From: Candidatus Eiseniibacteriota bacterium
Lineage (GTDB): Bacteria > Eisenbacteria > RBG-16-71-46
Length of the DNA: 64,000 nucleotides
Reading direction: 5' to 3'
Assembly (NCBI GenBank): GCA_016215625.1
Contig: JACRIW010000081.1
Coordinates: 1-64,000, forward strand
Shown: positions 15,695 through 23,393 of the stretch, one piece after another
How positions within the stretch are numbered: position 1 is the stretch's first letter
How the letters are laid out: the number at the start of each line of letters is the position of its first letter
Translations under genes and position numbers: made by a program
Notes under the pieces: model-generated
Database searches by the model: none
What the model was told of the DNA's origin: nothing
The model's input: the letters and a program-made list of their open reading frames with translations, nothing else

Positions 15695-16486
15695 TCAGTC
15701 GCTCTCGACGAACCCGTGCTCGTGCAGCAGCGCGTCGAACCGCTCCAGCCCCTTGAGCTCTTCGGGACCGAAGCGGTACTGGAAGCGCCGCAGGTACGCT
15801 TCGACCTCGACCGGGGTCCAGCCCGGCACGCTCCACTGCCGCGCGACTTCCGGCAGCGTGGAGAGCCCGGCGGCGAGCGACGACTCGAGGAACGTGCGCA
15901 GTTCGGCCTTGAGCGCGGGATCGAGCGCCGAGCGCACGACCCACACCGCGTACACGAACGGCAGCCCGGTCCACTCGAGCCAGTCCGAGCCGAGGTCGAG
16001 CGTGTGCACGAAACCTTCCGGCGGACGGTTGCGCGTCTGCATGGCCTTGTCGCCGATCAGCAGGAGGGCGTCGGCCTGCGCCGGCTCGAGTCCGCGCAGG
16101 AAGCGCGTGCCCGTGAAGCCACGGCGCGCCTGGAGCAGCAGTTTGAGAAGCCGCACCGACGTGGACGTGTCCGGGGTCACCGAAATGAGCGCGTCCTCGA
16201 GCGCGCTGGCCGGCCGGCGCGAGAACAGCAGCACCGACGAGACCTGCCCGCGGGCCGAGACACCCATCGGCGCGAGCAGCTCGAAGCGGTCGCGCAGGCG
16301 CAGGTAGTCACCCGCGGCCATCAGCCCCATGTCCACGCCGCCGGACTCGGCTTCGCGGCCGAGATCGCGCGGCACGAGATTGCGCACGGCGAACGGCGCG
16401 TCCGCCCACAACGCGTAGAAAGGCGCGGCGTTGGCGTACGGAATACGGGCGGCGACGGTCGAGGTGAGGGTGCGCGGTGTGCTCAT
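15695..16486 (-). CDS. mqnA: Chorismate dehydratase (MqnA), futalosine menaquinone pathway
   Basis: 263 residues. The sequence has the MqnA/MqnD periplasmic-binding-like fold: ARIPYANAAPFYAL at the N-terminus, DMGLMAAGDYL, SVTPDTSTSVRLLKLLL, ADALLLIGDKAM and LPFVYAVWVV. MqnA turns chorismate into 3-enolpyruvyl-benzoate, the first step of the futalosine route. The next enzyme, MqnE, is encoded at 27522-28646, and the late tail-attachment and decarboxylation genes at 38030-41279, so the pathway is scattered within this window. mqnB, mqnC and mqnD were not seen. MqnD is the main alternative reading, but the PYANAAPF and DVD/DMGL pattern favours MqnA. The gene is divergent from the his operon. 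Confidence 0.85.
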   Translation of the reverse strand: MSTPRTLTSTVAARIPYANAAPFYALWADAPFAVRNLVPRDLGREAESGGVDMGLMAAGDYLRLRDRFELLAPMGVSARGQVSSVLLFSRRPASALEDALISVTPDTSTSVRLLKLLLQARRGFTGTRFLRGLEPAQADALLLIGDKAMQTRNRPPEGFVHTLDLGSDWLEWTGLPFVYAVWVVRSALDPALKAELRTFLESSLAAGLSTLPEVARQWSVPGWTPVEVEAYLRRFQYRFGPEELKGLERFDALLHEHGFVESD

Positions 16487-16539
16487 GGCGGAGGCACCTT
16501 ACATGCGGCAACCGGGATCCGTCGAGATGCCGGAGTCCC

Positions 16540-16567
16540 GTGAAACCGTGCTTTTCTTCGGTTTCAC
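16540..16567. repeat. Perfect inverted repeat between mqnA and the his leader
   Basis: Arms GTGAAACCG (16540-16548) and CGGTTTCAC (16559-16567) flank a 10-base T-rich loop. It sits in the divergent promoter region and may be an operator or an RNA hairpin in the mqnA 5' region; I cannot decide which. Confidence 0.5.
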
Positions 16568-16589
16568 AAGGCGTGTGGCGAGATTCCTG

Positions 16590-16619
16590 TTGCGCCCGGG
16601 CCGGGCGTGCCCCCATATT
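16590..16619 (+). promoter_or_regulatory. Possible his operon promoter
   Basis: TTGCGC (16590-16595) and CATATT (16614-16619) are spaced by 18 bases. A start point about 7 bases on would fall at the leader ATG (16629), implying a nearly leaderless leader peptide; consistent with that, no ribosome site precedes the ATG. Confidence 0.35.
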
Positions 16620-16628
16620 CCCGCCGTC

Positions 16629-16724
16629 ATGTTCCTCGCCCTCCACCATCATGCGCATCGCCATCACGCCCGCACGGGTCGTGGTGTTCGCGCGCATGTC
16701 CGGGGAGTCCGCCACCAGGCGTAG
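16629..16724 (+). CDS. hisL: His-rich leader peptide of the his operon attenuator
   Basis: 31 codons, too short for normal gene calling. Residues 5-13 read LHHHAHRHH: six His in eight codons from 16644 to 16667, with two more His near the end (residues 23 and 29). The stop codon lies 23 bases before the left arm of an intrinsic terminator, which in turn is 19 bases before hisG. This is the layout of the enterobacterial hisL control region, in which ribosome stalling at His codons when charged tRNA-His is scarce prevents terminator formation. No Shine-Dalgarno site precedes the ATG. One candidate competing pairing is 16674-16682 with 16748-16756 (9 pairs, two G-U). Function is inferred from arrangement alone. 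Confidence 0.8.
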   Translation: MFLALHHHAHRHHARTGRGVRAHVRGVRHQA

Positions 16725-16747
16725 GAAACCCCAGAGCACAGGAACCC

Positions 16748-16782
16748 GCGGCCCGTCCCTCCGGACGGGCCGCTGTCTTTTT
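16748..16782 (+). terminator. his operon attenuator terminator
   Basis: An 11-bp perfect stem (GCGGCCCGTCC at 16748-16758, complement at 16763-16773), loop CTCC, then TGTCTTTTT. A factor-independent terminator placed between a His-rich leader ORF and hisG, on the coding strand, is strong evidence for transcription attenuation. Confidence 0.85.
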
Positions 16783-16800
16783 CCCCGGGAGTTCGTCCCC

Positions 16801-17667
16801 ATGTTGCGCATCGCCCTTCCCAACAAAGGCCGTCTCGCCGAAGAGACCCGCGAACTGTTCACCGACGCGGGCCTCGACGTGCGGGCCGCCTCGACACGCG
16901 CGCTGACGGCATCGCTCGGCGGCGAGTTCGAGGCGATCTTCGTCCGCGCCCAGGACATCCCCGAGTTCGTCGCCGACGGTGCGGCCGAGGCCGGCGTCAC
17001 CGGCTTCGACCTCGTGTCCGAGTCCGGGCGCGATCTCGAGACGCTGCTCGACTTCGGCTTCGGCCGCTGCCGTCTCGTGGTCGCCGCGAAGGACGACTGC
17101 GGTTACGCGGGCGTCGCCGACCTCGCGCGCGCGAAGCGGGTGGCCACGAGCTTTCCCCGGCTCACGCGCCGCTGGTTCGAGGGGCAGGGTATCGCGATCG
17201 AGGTCGTGCCCGTCTCCGGCGCCGCGGAGATCGCGCCGCACCTCGGCATCGCCGACGTCGTCGTGGACCTCGTCTCGACGGGCTCGACGCTGCGCGTGAA
17301 CGGCCTGCGCGAACTCGCGACGCTCACCGAATCCACCGCGCGCCTGATCGCGCGCCCCGGCGCCGCCGACGGGGACGGCGCGCGCGCCCAGTCGGTGCGC
17401 GAACTGGTCACGGCGCTCGAGTCCGTGCTGCGCGCGCGCGGCCAGCGCTACCTCATGGCGAACGTGCCGCGTACGGCGCTCGACCGCGTGAAGGCGGTGC
17501 TGCCGGGACTGAACGGCCCGACGGTCACCGAGGTGATGAACGGCGGGACGATCGTCGCCGTGCACGCGGTCGTGCCGGCGCAGGGCATCTACCGCACGAT
17601 CGCCGAGCTTCGCGCCGTCGGCGCCGAGGGCATCCTCGTGACGCGGATCGAAAGGCTGGTGCCATGA
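16801..17667 (+). CDS. hisG: ATP phosphoribosyltransferase, long form (HisG)
   Basis: 288 residues from ATG 16801. It joins ATP and PRPP in the first, feedback-controlled step of histidine synthesis. The N-terminus (LRIALPNKGRLAEETRELF), GVTGFDLVSESG, and the PRPP-binding strand DVVVDLVSTGSTLRVNGL are typical. The C-terminal part (about 215-288: ANVPRTALDRVKAVLPGL, then VHAVVPAQGIYRTIAELR) is the ACT-like regulatory domain of the long form, so no separate HisZ is needed. First gene of an eight-gene overlapping operon, behind the attenuator; its stop overlaps hisD by ATGA. Confidence 0.95.
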   Translation: MLRIALPNKGRLAEETRELFTDAGLDVRAASTRALTASLGGEFEAIFVRAQDIPEFVADGAAEAGVTGFDLVSESGRDLETLLDFGFGRCRLVVAAKDDCGYAGVADLARAKRVATSFPRLTRRWFEGQGIAIEVVPVSGAAEIAPHLGIADVVVDLVSTGSTLRVNGLRELATLTESTARLIARPGAADGDGARAQSVRELVTALESVLRARGQRYLMANVPRTALDRVKAVLPGLNGPTVTEVMNGGTIVAVHAVVPAQGIYRTIAELRAVGAEGILVTRIERLVP

Positions 17668-18977
17668 GCGCGGACTTCTTGCGATACGACTGCGCGCCGC
17701 TGGCGCGCGAGGAGCGCGCCGTGCTCACGGGGCGCGACGGGACGTCGGCGGCGTCGCCCGAAGTGGCGGCCGAAGTGACCGCGCTGCTCGCGCGCGTGCG
17801 CGGCGAAGGCGACGGCGCGCTGCGCGAGTTCGCCGCGCGATTCGACGGCGTGACGCTCGACGCGCTCGAGGTGCCGCGCGCCGCGTGGCGGGCCGCGCTC
17901 GAAGCGTGCGATCCCGCGCTGCGTGCGGCGCTCGAGCGCGCGGCGCGCAACATCGAGAAGGCGCACCGCGCGTTCCTGCCCGCGCCCGTTCAGGCCGAGA
18001 TCGAGCCGGGCGTGACCGTGGGGCGGCGCCCCGAACCGCTCGCGTGCGTCGGCGTGTACGCGCCCGGCGGCCGCGCCGTCTATCCGAGCAGCGTGCTCAT
18101 GGCGTGCGTACCCGCGCGCGTCGCCGGCGTGCGCGAGATCGTGCTGTGCTCGCCGCCCGAGCGCGCGACCGGCCTGCCCTCGCCGCTCGTGCTCGCGGCC
18201 GCGGAGCTCGCCGGCGCCTCGCGCGTGTTCGCGCTGGGCGGCGCGGGCGCGATCGGCGCGATGGCGTTCGGCACGGCGAGTGTGCCGCGCGTGGACCGCA
18301 TCGTGGGACCGGGCAACGCCTGGGTCGCCGAAGCGAAGCGCCAGGTGAGCGGCGTGGTCGGGATCGACTCGCCCGCGGGGCCGAGCGAACTGCTCGTGCT
18401 CGCCGACGCGGTCGCCGACCCGCGCGCCGTGGCGCGCGAACTCGTCGCGCAGGCCGAGCACGATCCCGACGCGTCGTCGCTCGCCGTGGTCGTGGGCGCC
18501 GCCGCGGCACGCGCGGTCGCGGCCGCGCTGCGCGAGGAGGCGGCGTCGTGCGAGCGCGGGGAAATCGTCGCCCGTTCGCTCGGCGCGCGCGGCGGCGTGC
18601 TCGTGGCGGACACGCTCGCGCAGGCGACGGACTTCGCCACGCGCTTCGCGCCCGAGCACCTGCTGCTCGTGGTCGAGGATCCCGCCGCGGCGCTCGAAGC
18701 GGTGCGCGACGCCGGCGCGGTCTTCCTCGGCGCGAGCAGCTCGGTCGCGTTCGGGGACTATCTTTCGGGCGGCAATCACGTGCTCCCCACCGCGGGCTTC
18801 GCGCGCACGACCTCGGGCCTGTCGACGCAGGACTTCGTGCGCTGGACGCAGTGGCAGCGCGTGACGAGCGCGGCCGCGGCCTCGCTCGCCGCCGACTGCG
18901 CCCTGCTCGCCCGCGCGGAAGGCCTGCCCGGGCACGCGGCCGCGGCGCTCGGCGCCGGAACGAAAGGAAACCGATGA
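17664..18977 (+). CDS. hisD: Histidinol dehydrogenase (HisD)
   Basis: 437 residues. It oxidises L-histidinol to histidine with two NAD, the last step of the pathway. Visible hallmarks are GVYAPGGRAVYPSSVLM, the NAD-binding ALGGAGAIGAMAFGT, DRIVGPGNAWVAEAKRQV, GIDSPAGPSELLVLAD, the zinc-ligand segment QAEHDPDAS, PEHLLLVVED and the C-terminal GNHVLPTAGFARTTSGLS. Length is normal. It overlaps both hisG and hisC by ATGA, so translation is coupled. Confidence 0.96.
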   Translation: MSADFLRYDCAPLAREERAVLTGRDGTSAASPEVAAEVTALLARVRGEGDGALREFAARFDGVTLDALEVPRAAWRAALEACDPALRAALERAARNIEKAHRAFLPAPVQAEIEPGVTVGRRPEPLACVGVYAPGGRAVYPSSVLMACVPARVAGVREIVLCSPPERATGLPSPLVLAAAELAGASRVFALGGAGAIGAMAFGTASVPRVDRIVGPGNAWVAEAKRQVSGVVGIDSPAGPSELLVLADAVADPRAVARELVAQAEHDPDASSLAVVVGAAAARAVAAALREEAASCERGEIVARSLGARGGVLVADTLAQATDFATRFAPEHLLLVVEDPAAALEAVRDAGAVFLGASSSVAFGDYLSGGNHVLPTAGFARTTSGLSTQDFVRWTQWQRVTSAAAASLAADCALLARAEGLPGHAAAALGAGTKGNR

Positions 18978-20023
18978 GCGCGCTTCCTCCCCCGCGCCGC
19001 TCCGAGTGGAACGGCCTCCAGCTCTACCAGACGCCCGAGTCGCCGGTCGCGATCGACCTGTCCGACAACACGAGCCGCTTCGGCGTGCCGCCCGCCGCGC
19101 TCGCCGTGCTGCGCGGCGCCGAGGACGAGTGGATCGCGCGCTACCCGAGCGGCTACGGCGAGCCGCTCAAGCACGCGCTGGCCGCGTATGCGGGAGTGAG
19201 GCCGGAGCAGATCGTCACCGGCTGCGGCTCCGACGACGTGCTCGACTCGGCGGTGCGCGCGTTCGCGCGGCCCGGCGAGACGCTCGCGTGCCTCGCGCCG
19301 ACCTTCCCGATGCCGGTGCGCTTCGCCCAGCTGAACGGCCTGCGCGTGCGCGAGACGCGGGTCGGGCCCGACGGGAGCTTCGATCCGTCGGCGCTGCTCG
19401 TCGGCGATCCGGCGATCGTCTACCTGTGCTCCCCCAACAACCCGACGGGTGCGTGCCTGGACGGCGACGCCGTGGACCGGGTGCTCGCACACGCGACCGG
19501 CGTCGTGATCCTCGACGAAGCGTACGCGGAGTTCGCCGGCACGAGCCGGACCGCGGCCGCGCCCGCGCTCGGCCGCGTGCTCTCGGTGCGCACCCTGAGC
19601 AAGGCGTTCGGCCTCGCGGGACTGCGCGTGGGTTGGGCCGCCGGGCACGAGGCGCTCGTGCGCGACGTGGAGCTCTCACGCGGGCCGTACACGGTGAACG
19701 CGCTCGCCGAGCGCGCGGCCGCGGCGGCGCTCGCGCGCGACGTGGACTGGATGCGTGCACGCGTCGCCGAATCGCTCGCGGCGCGCGCCGCGCTCGAGGC
19801 GGGGCTGCGCGCGCTCGGACTCGAGCCGTTGCCTTCGCACGCCAACTTCGTGCTCGTCCCGTGCGCGGGCGCTCCGGCGCTGGCGGCACGGCTGCGCGAG
19901 CGCGGACTCGGCGTGCGCGCGTTCGCGAACCTGCCGGGCTACGGCGACGCGCTGCGCCTGCACGCCTCGCCTCCCGCCGAGCAGGACCGCGCGCTCGCAC
20001 TGCTGAAGGAGGCCCTCGCGTGA
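18974..20023 (+). CDS. hisC: Histidinol-phosphate aminotransferase (HisC)
   Basis: 349 residues from ATG 18974, preceded by AAAGGAAA. A PLP fold-type I aminotransferase: IDLSDNTSRFG substrate segment, YPSGYGEPLKHAL, GCGSDDVLDSAVRAF, LCSPNNPTGACL, ILDEAYAEF and the PLP lysine in RTLSKAFGLAGLRVGW. It converts imidazole-acetol phosphate to histidinol phosphate using glutamate. ATGA overlap with hisD, GTGA overlap with hisH. Confidence 0.94.
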   Translation: MSALPPPRRSEWNGLQLYQTPESPVAIDLSDNTSRFGVPPAALAVLRGAEDEWIARYPSGYGEPLKHALAAYAGVRPEQIVTGCGSDDVLDSAVRAFARPGETLACLAPTFPMPVRFAQLNGLRVRETRVGPDGSFDPSALLVGDPAIVYLCSPNNPTGACLDGDAVDRVLAHATGVVILDEAYAEFAGTSRTAAAPALGRVLSVRTLSKAFGLAGLRVGWAAGHEALVRDVELSRGPYTVNALAERAAAAALARDVDWMRARVAESLAARAALEAGLRALGLEPLPSHANFVLVPCAGAPALAARLRERGLGVRAFANLPGYGDALRLHASPPAEQDRALALLKEALA

Positions 20024-20670
20024 AGGTGACGCTGTTCGACTACGGCGCGGGCAACCTGCACTCGCTCGCCAAGGCGCTCGCGCTCGCCGAGCCGCGCGCC
20101 GACGGGCGGATCGAGAGCGATCCGGGCGCGGCGCTCGACACCCGCGTGGTCGTGCTGCCGGGCGTCGGCGCGTTCGGTCCCGCCGCCGCGCGGCTCGCCC
20201 CGGCGCGCGAACGCGTGCGCGAGGCGCTCGCCGGCGGACTGCCGTGCGTGGCGATCTGCCTCGGCATGCAGCTGCTGTTCGACCGCAGCGACGAAGGCGC
20301 GGGCGAGGGACTCGGACTGGTCCCGGGTCGCGTGCGCGCGCTCGAAGCCGAGCGCGTGCCGCACATGGGCTGGAACGTGTTGGAGTGGGCTGGAGTTGGA
20401 GCCGGCGGCGCCTCCGGCCCCCCGTGGCCGGAGCACGGCTCAGCCCCGCTCGCGCTCGCGTACTTCGCGCACTCGTTCGTGTGCGCGCCCGGCGACGAGC
20501 GCGCCGTGCTCGCCTGGACGCGCCACGAGGACGACCGCTTCCCCTCGCTCGTGCGCGTCGCGAACACGATCGGCGCGCAGTTCCATCCCGAAAAGAGCAG
20601 CGCTCCGGGACTGGCGTTCCTGCGCGAGGCGCTTGCGGCCGTCACGAGCGGCGAAGGAGCGGCGCGATGA
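20020..20670 (+). CDS. hisH: Imidazole glycerol phosphate synthase glutaminase subunit (HisH)
   Basis: 216 residues from a GTG start at 20020, with AAGGAGG 7 bases upstream inside hisC. It is the class I glutamine amidotransferase that feeds ammonia to HisF. The sequence shows FDYGAGNLHSL, the oxyanion segment LPGVGAFGPAA, the nucleophile in AICLGMQLLFD and the His/Glu pair in QFHPEKS. A short low-complexity insert (GVGAGGASGPPWPEHGS, about residues 128-144) interrupts the usual PHMGWN segment downstream region. It overlaps hisC (GTGA) and hisA (ATGA). Confidence 0.93.
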   Translation: MKVTLFDYGAGNLHSLAKALALAEPRADGRIESDPGAALDTRVVVLPGVGAFGPAAARLAPARERVREALAGGLPCVAICLGMQLLFDRSDEGAGEGLGLVPGRVRALEAERVPHMGWNVLEWAGVGAGGASGPPWPEHGSAPLALAYFAHSFVCAPGDERAVLAWTRHEDDRFPSLVRVANTIGAQFHPEKSSAPGLAFLREALAAVTSGEGAAR

Positions 20671-21380
20671 TCGCGATTCCGGCGCTCGACCTGCGCGAGG
20701 GCGCGTGCGTGCAGCTGGTGGGCGGCTCGTACGACGACGAGCGCGTGCGCGAGGCCGATCCGCTCGCGGTGGCTCGCCGCTGGCGCGCGGCAGGCTTCCG
20801 CACGCTGCACGTCGTGGACCTCGACGCGGCGACGGGGCGCGGCGACCAGACCGCGCTCGTCGCACGCGTGCTCGACACCTGGGCGGGTGACGTCCAGGTG
20901 GGCGGCGGACTGCGCGACGACGGCGCGATCGAACGCGTGTTCGCGGCGGGCGCCTCGCGCGCCGTGGTCGGCACGCGCGCCGTGGAGGACTGCACGTGGC
21001 TCGCGAGCGCCGCGTCGCGCTGGCCCGGGCGCATCGTGGTCGCGCTCGACGCGCGTGGCCGCGAGGTGCTCGCGCGCGGCTGGACCGCGGGCACGGGCAC
21101 GGACGTCGTCACGCTCGCCGCGGAGCTCTCCGAACTGCCGCTCGCGGGCTTGCTCGTGACGGCCGTCGCGAACGAGGGCCGGCTCGCCGGTCCCGATCTC
21201 GAAACCACATCGGCGGTGGCGGCGGCGTGTTCGCTGAGCGTCACCGCGTCGGGCGGCATCGCGTCGCCCGAGGACCTGCGCGCGCTCGCCGCGCGCGGCG
21301 CCCGTGCCGCGGTGCTCGGCATGGCGCTCTACACCGGCGCGCTCGATCCGCGCGCGATCGCCGAGGAGTTCCACTCATGA
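20667..21380 (+). CDS. hisA: ProFAR isomerase (HisA)
   Basis: 237 residues with GAAGGAGC before the ATG. A (beta-alpha)8 barrel that isomerises ProFAR to PRFAR. IPALDLREGACVQLV carries the first catalytic Asp, VVALDARGREVLARGW the second, and LLVTAVANEG the Thr of the phosphate and substrate site; SVTASGGIAS and VLGMALYTG are the C-terminal phosphate-binding loops. It sits between hisH and hisB with ATGA overlaps at both ends. Confidence 0.92.
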   Translation: MIAIPALDLREGACVQLVGGSYDDERVREADPLAVARRWRAAGFRTLHVVDLDAATGRGDQTALVARVLDTWAGDVQVGGGLRDDGAIERVFAAGASRAVVGTRAVEDCTWLASAASRWPGRIVVALDARGREVLARGWTAGTGTDVVTLAAELSELPLAGLLVTAVANEGRLAGPDLETTSAVAAACSLSVTASGGIASPEDLRALAARGARAAVLGMALYTGALDPRAIAEEFHS

Positions 21381-21925
21381 GCAAGCTGGTGCGCGAAACA
21401 CGCGAAACGAAGGTCGAGATCACGCTCGCACCCGGCACGGGCGTCGTGGACGCCGCCACCGGGCATCCGGTCCTCGACCACATGACGACGGCCTTCGCCG
21501 CGTACGCCTCGCTCGACCTGAAGCTGCGCGCGAGCGGCGACCTGCCGCACCACCTGATCGAGGACGTCGCGATCGCCACCGGCGAGGCGCTCGCGCGGAT
21601 CGTGCCCGCGCGCGCGCGCCGCTACGGCGAGCGCACGATCCCGATGGACGACGCGCTCGTGCAGGTCGCGCTCGACCTCGGCGGGCGGCCGTACTACGAA
21701 GGCCCGCTGCCGTCGCCGATGTGGGACCACTGGATGCGTTCGTTCGCCATGCAGGCGCGCGCGACGCTGCACGTGCGCGTGTTGCGCGGCACGGACAAGC
21801 ACCACGTCGTCGAGGCGGCGTTCAAGGCGCTCGGCCTGTCCGTGCGCGAGGCGATCGCCGAGGGCGGCGCCGTGTTCAGCACGAAGGGCTCGGTGCGCTG
21901 GAGCGAGGAGGACGACGCATGCTGA
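21377..21925 (+). CDS. hisB: Imidazoleglycerol-phosphate dehydratase, monofunctional (HisB)
   Basis: 182 residues. Two metal-binding repeats are visible: HPVLDHM with HHLIEDVAIATGEAL, and MWDHWMRSFA with KHHVVEAAFKALG. It dehydrates imidazole glycerol phosphate. No histidinol-phosphatase domain is fused, unlike the enterobacterial HisB. The 3' end overlaps hisF by 7 bases. It lies between hisA and hisF, an order common outside the enterobacteria. Confidence 0.94.
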   Translation: MSKLVRETRETKVEITLAPGTGVVDAATGHPVLDHMTTAFAAYASLDLKLRASGDLPHHLIEDVAIATGEALARIVPARARRYGERTIPMDDALVQVALDLGGRPYYEGPLPSPMWDHWMRSFAMQARATLHVRVLRGTDKHHVVEAAFKALGLSVREAIAEGGAVFSTKGSVRWSEEDDAC

Positions 21926-22707
21926 CGCGCAGGCTCATCGCGTGCCTCGACGTGCAGGGCGAGCGCGTCGTGAAGGGCGTGAAGTTCGTGGGGCTGCGCG
22001 ACGTGGGCGAGCCGGCGGAGATGGCGGTGCGCTACGAGCGCGAAGGCGCGGACGAGATCGTGTTCCTCGACATCGCCGCGACGCACGAGGAGCGCGCGAC
22101 GTTCCTCGACGTCGTGCGCCGCACGGCCGAGCGGCTGTTCGTGCCGCTCACGGTGGGCGGCGGCCTGCGCACGGTGGACGACGCGACGCGCGCGCTGCGT
22201 GCCGGCGCCGACAAGGTGAGCTTCAACAGCGCGCCGGTCGAGCGGCCCGAACTGCTGAGCGAATGCGCCGAGCGCTTCGGCGCGCAGTGCGTGGTCGCGA
22301 GCATCGACGCCGCGCGCGTGGACGGCGCCTGGCGCGTGTTCACGCGCGGCGGGCGGAACGCCACGGCGCTCGACGCGGTCGAGTGGGCGCGCGAGTGCGT
22401 GCGGCGGGGCGCGGGCGAGATCCTGCTCACGAGCGTCGATCGCGACGGCGCGCGCGACGGCTACGACCTCGAGCTGACGCGCGCCGTGGCGCGCGCCGTG
22501 CCCGTGCCGGTGATCGCGTCGGGCGGCGCGGGTGACGCGTCGCACGTCGTCGCCGCGCTGCGCGAGGGCGAAGCCGACGCCGCGCTCGTCGCCGGCATCC
22601 TCCACGACGGCGTCACGACCGTGGCGCGACTCAAACAGGCCATGAAGGCGGCGGGAGTGCCGGTGCGTCCGGCCCCCGCGCCCCTCGAAGGGAGCACGAC
22701 ATGCTGA
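21919..22707 (+). CDS. hisF: Imidazole glycerol phosphate synthase cyclase subunit (HisF)
   Basis: 262 residues from ATG 21919; the GCATGCTGA junction gives a 7-base overlap with hisB. A (beta-alpha)8 barrel paralogous to His[20 protein letters not shown] contains the catalytic Asp, [48 protein letters not shown] has the second Asp, and VIASGGAGD binds phosphate. It pairs with HisH to close the imidazole ring. The C-terminus has a short Pro-rich tail ([11 protein letters not shown]). Confidence 0.94.
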   Translation: MLTRRLIACLDVQGERVVKGVKFVGLRDVGEPAEMAVRYEREGADEIVFLDIAATHEERATFLDVVRRTAERLFVPLTVGGGLRTVDDATRALRAGADKVSFNSAPVERPELLSECAERFGAQCVVASIDAARVDGAWRVFTRGGRNATALDAVEWARECVRRGAGEILLTSVDRDGARDGYDLELTRAVARAVPVPVIASGGAGDASHVVAALREGEADAALVAGILHDGVTTVARLKQAMKAAGVPVRPAPAPLEGSTTC

Positions 22708-23297
22708 CGCTCGATCACCTGGCTCCGGAGGACCGCGTCGTGGCCGTCGCGCAGCACGCGGTGAGCGGCGCCGTGCTCATGGTCGCGTTCGCCGATCGCG
22801 AGGCGCTCGAACGCACGATCGCGACCGGCGAGATGCACTACCGCTCGCGCACGCGCGGGCTCTGGCACAAGGGCGCGACGAGCGGCAACGTGCAGAAGGT
22901 CGTCTCGCTCGCGTGGGACTGCGACCGCGACGCCGTGCTCGCGCGCGTGCTGCCCGCGGGCCCGGCGTGCCACACGGGCGAGCCCACGTGCTTCGGCGCC
23001 GCCGCGCTCGCCGCCGACGCCGCGGGCGTGACCAGCGCGGTCGTGCGCGCACGCGCCACGGATCCCGGCGCCGAGGGCACGAGCTACACGCGGCGCCTGC
23101 TCGCTGATCGCAACCTGCGCCTCAAGAAGCTCGGCGAGGAAGCCGCCGAACTCGTGCTCGGCTGCGCCGACGGAGACCGGGCACGGGCCGTGTCGGAGAC
23201 CGCGGACCTCGTCTATCACGCGATCGTCGCGCTGCGTGCGCTCGGTGCGGGCTGGGAGGACGTGCAGGAGGAGCTGCGGCAGCGGCACGGCGAATGA
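22701..23297 (+). CDS. hisI: Bifunctional phosphoribosyl-AMP cyclohydrolase / phosphoribosyl-ATP pyrophosphatase (HisIE)
   Basis: 198 residues. The N-terminal HisI domain has HYRSRTRGLWHKGATSGN and the zinc-site Cys residues in SLAWDCDRDAVL and GPACHTGEPTCFG. The C-terminal HisE domain (about 118-198) has YTRRLLADRNLRLKKLGEEA and ETADLVYHAIVAL with the acidic MazG-like metal site. It catalyses steps two and three of the pathway. It overlaps hisF by 7 bases (again GCATGCTGA) and closes the operon. No HolPase gene lies next to it. Confidence 0.94.
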   Translation: MLTLDHLAPEDRVVAVAQHAVSGAVLMVAFADREALERTIATGEMHYRSRTRGLWHKGATSGNVQKVVSLAWDCDRDAVLARVLPAGPACHTGEPTCFGAAALAADAAGVTSAVVRARATDPGAEGTSYTRRLLADRNLRLKKLGEEAAELVLGCADGDRARAVSETADLVYHAIVALRALGAGWEDVQEELRQRHGE

Positions 23298-23393
23298 AAC
23301 ACGACGGGAACACACTCATGCTCCGACGGGTGGAAATCCTCCACGGGTGATTGCGGCCGCTTCGCCCCGTGTCGATAGTGGTAGCGGTCACGA

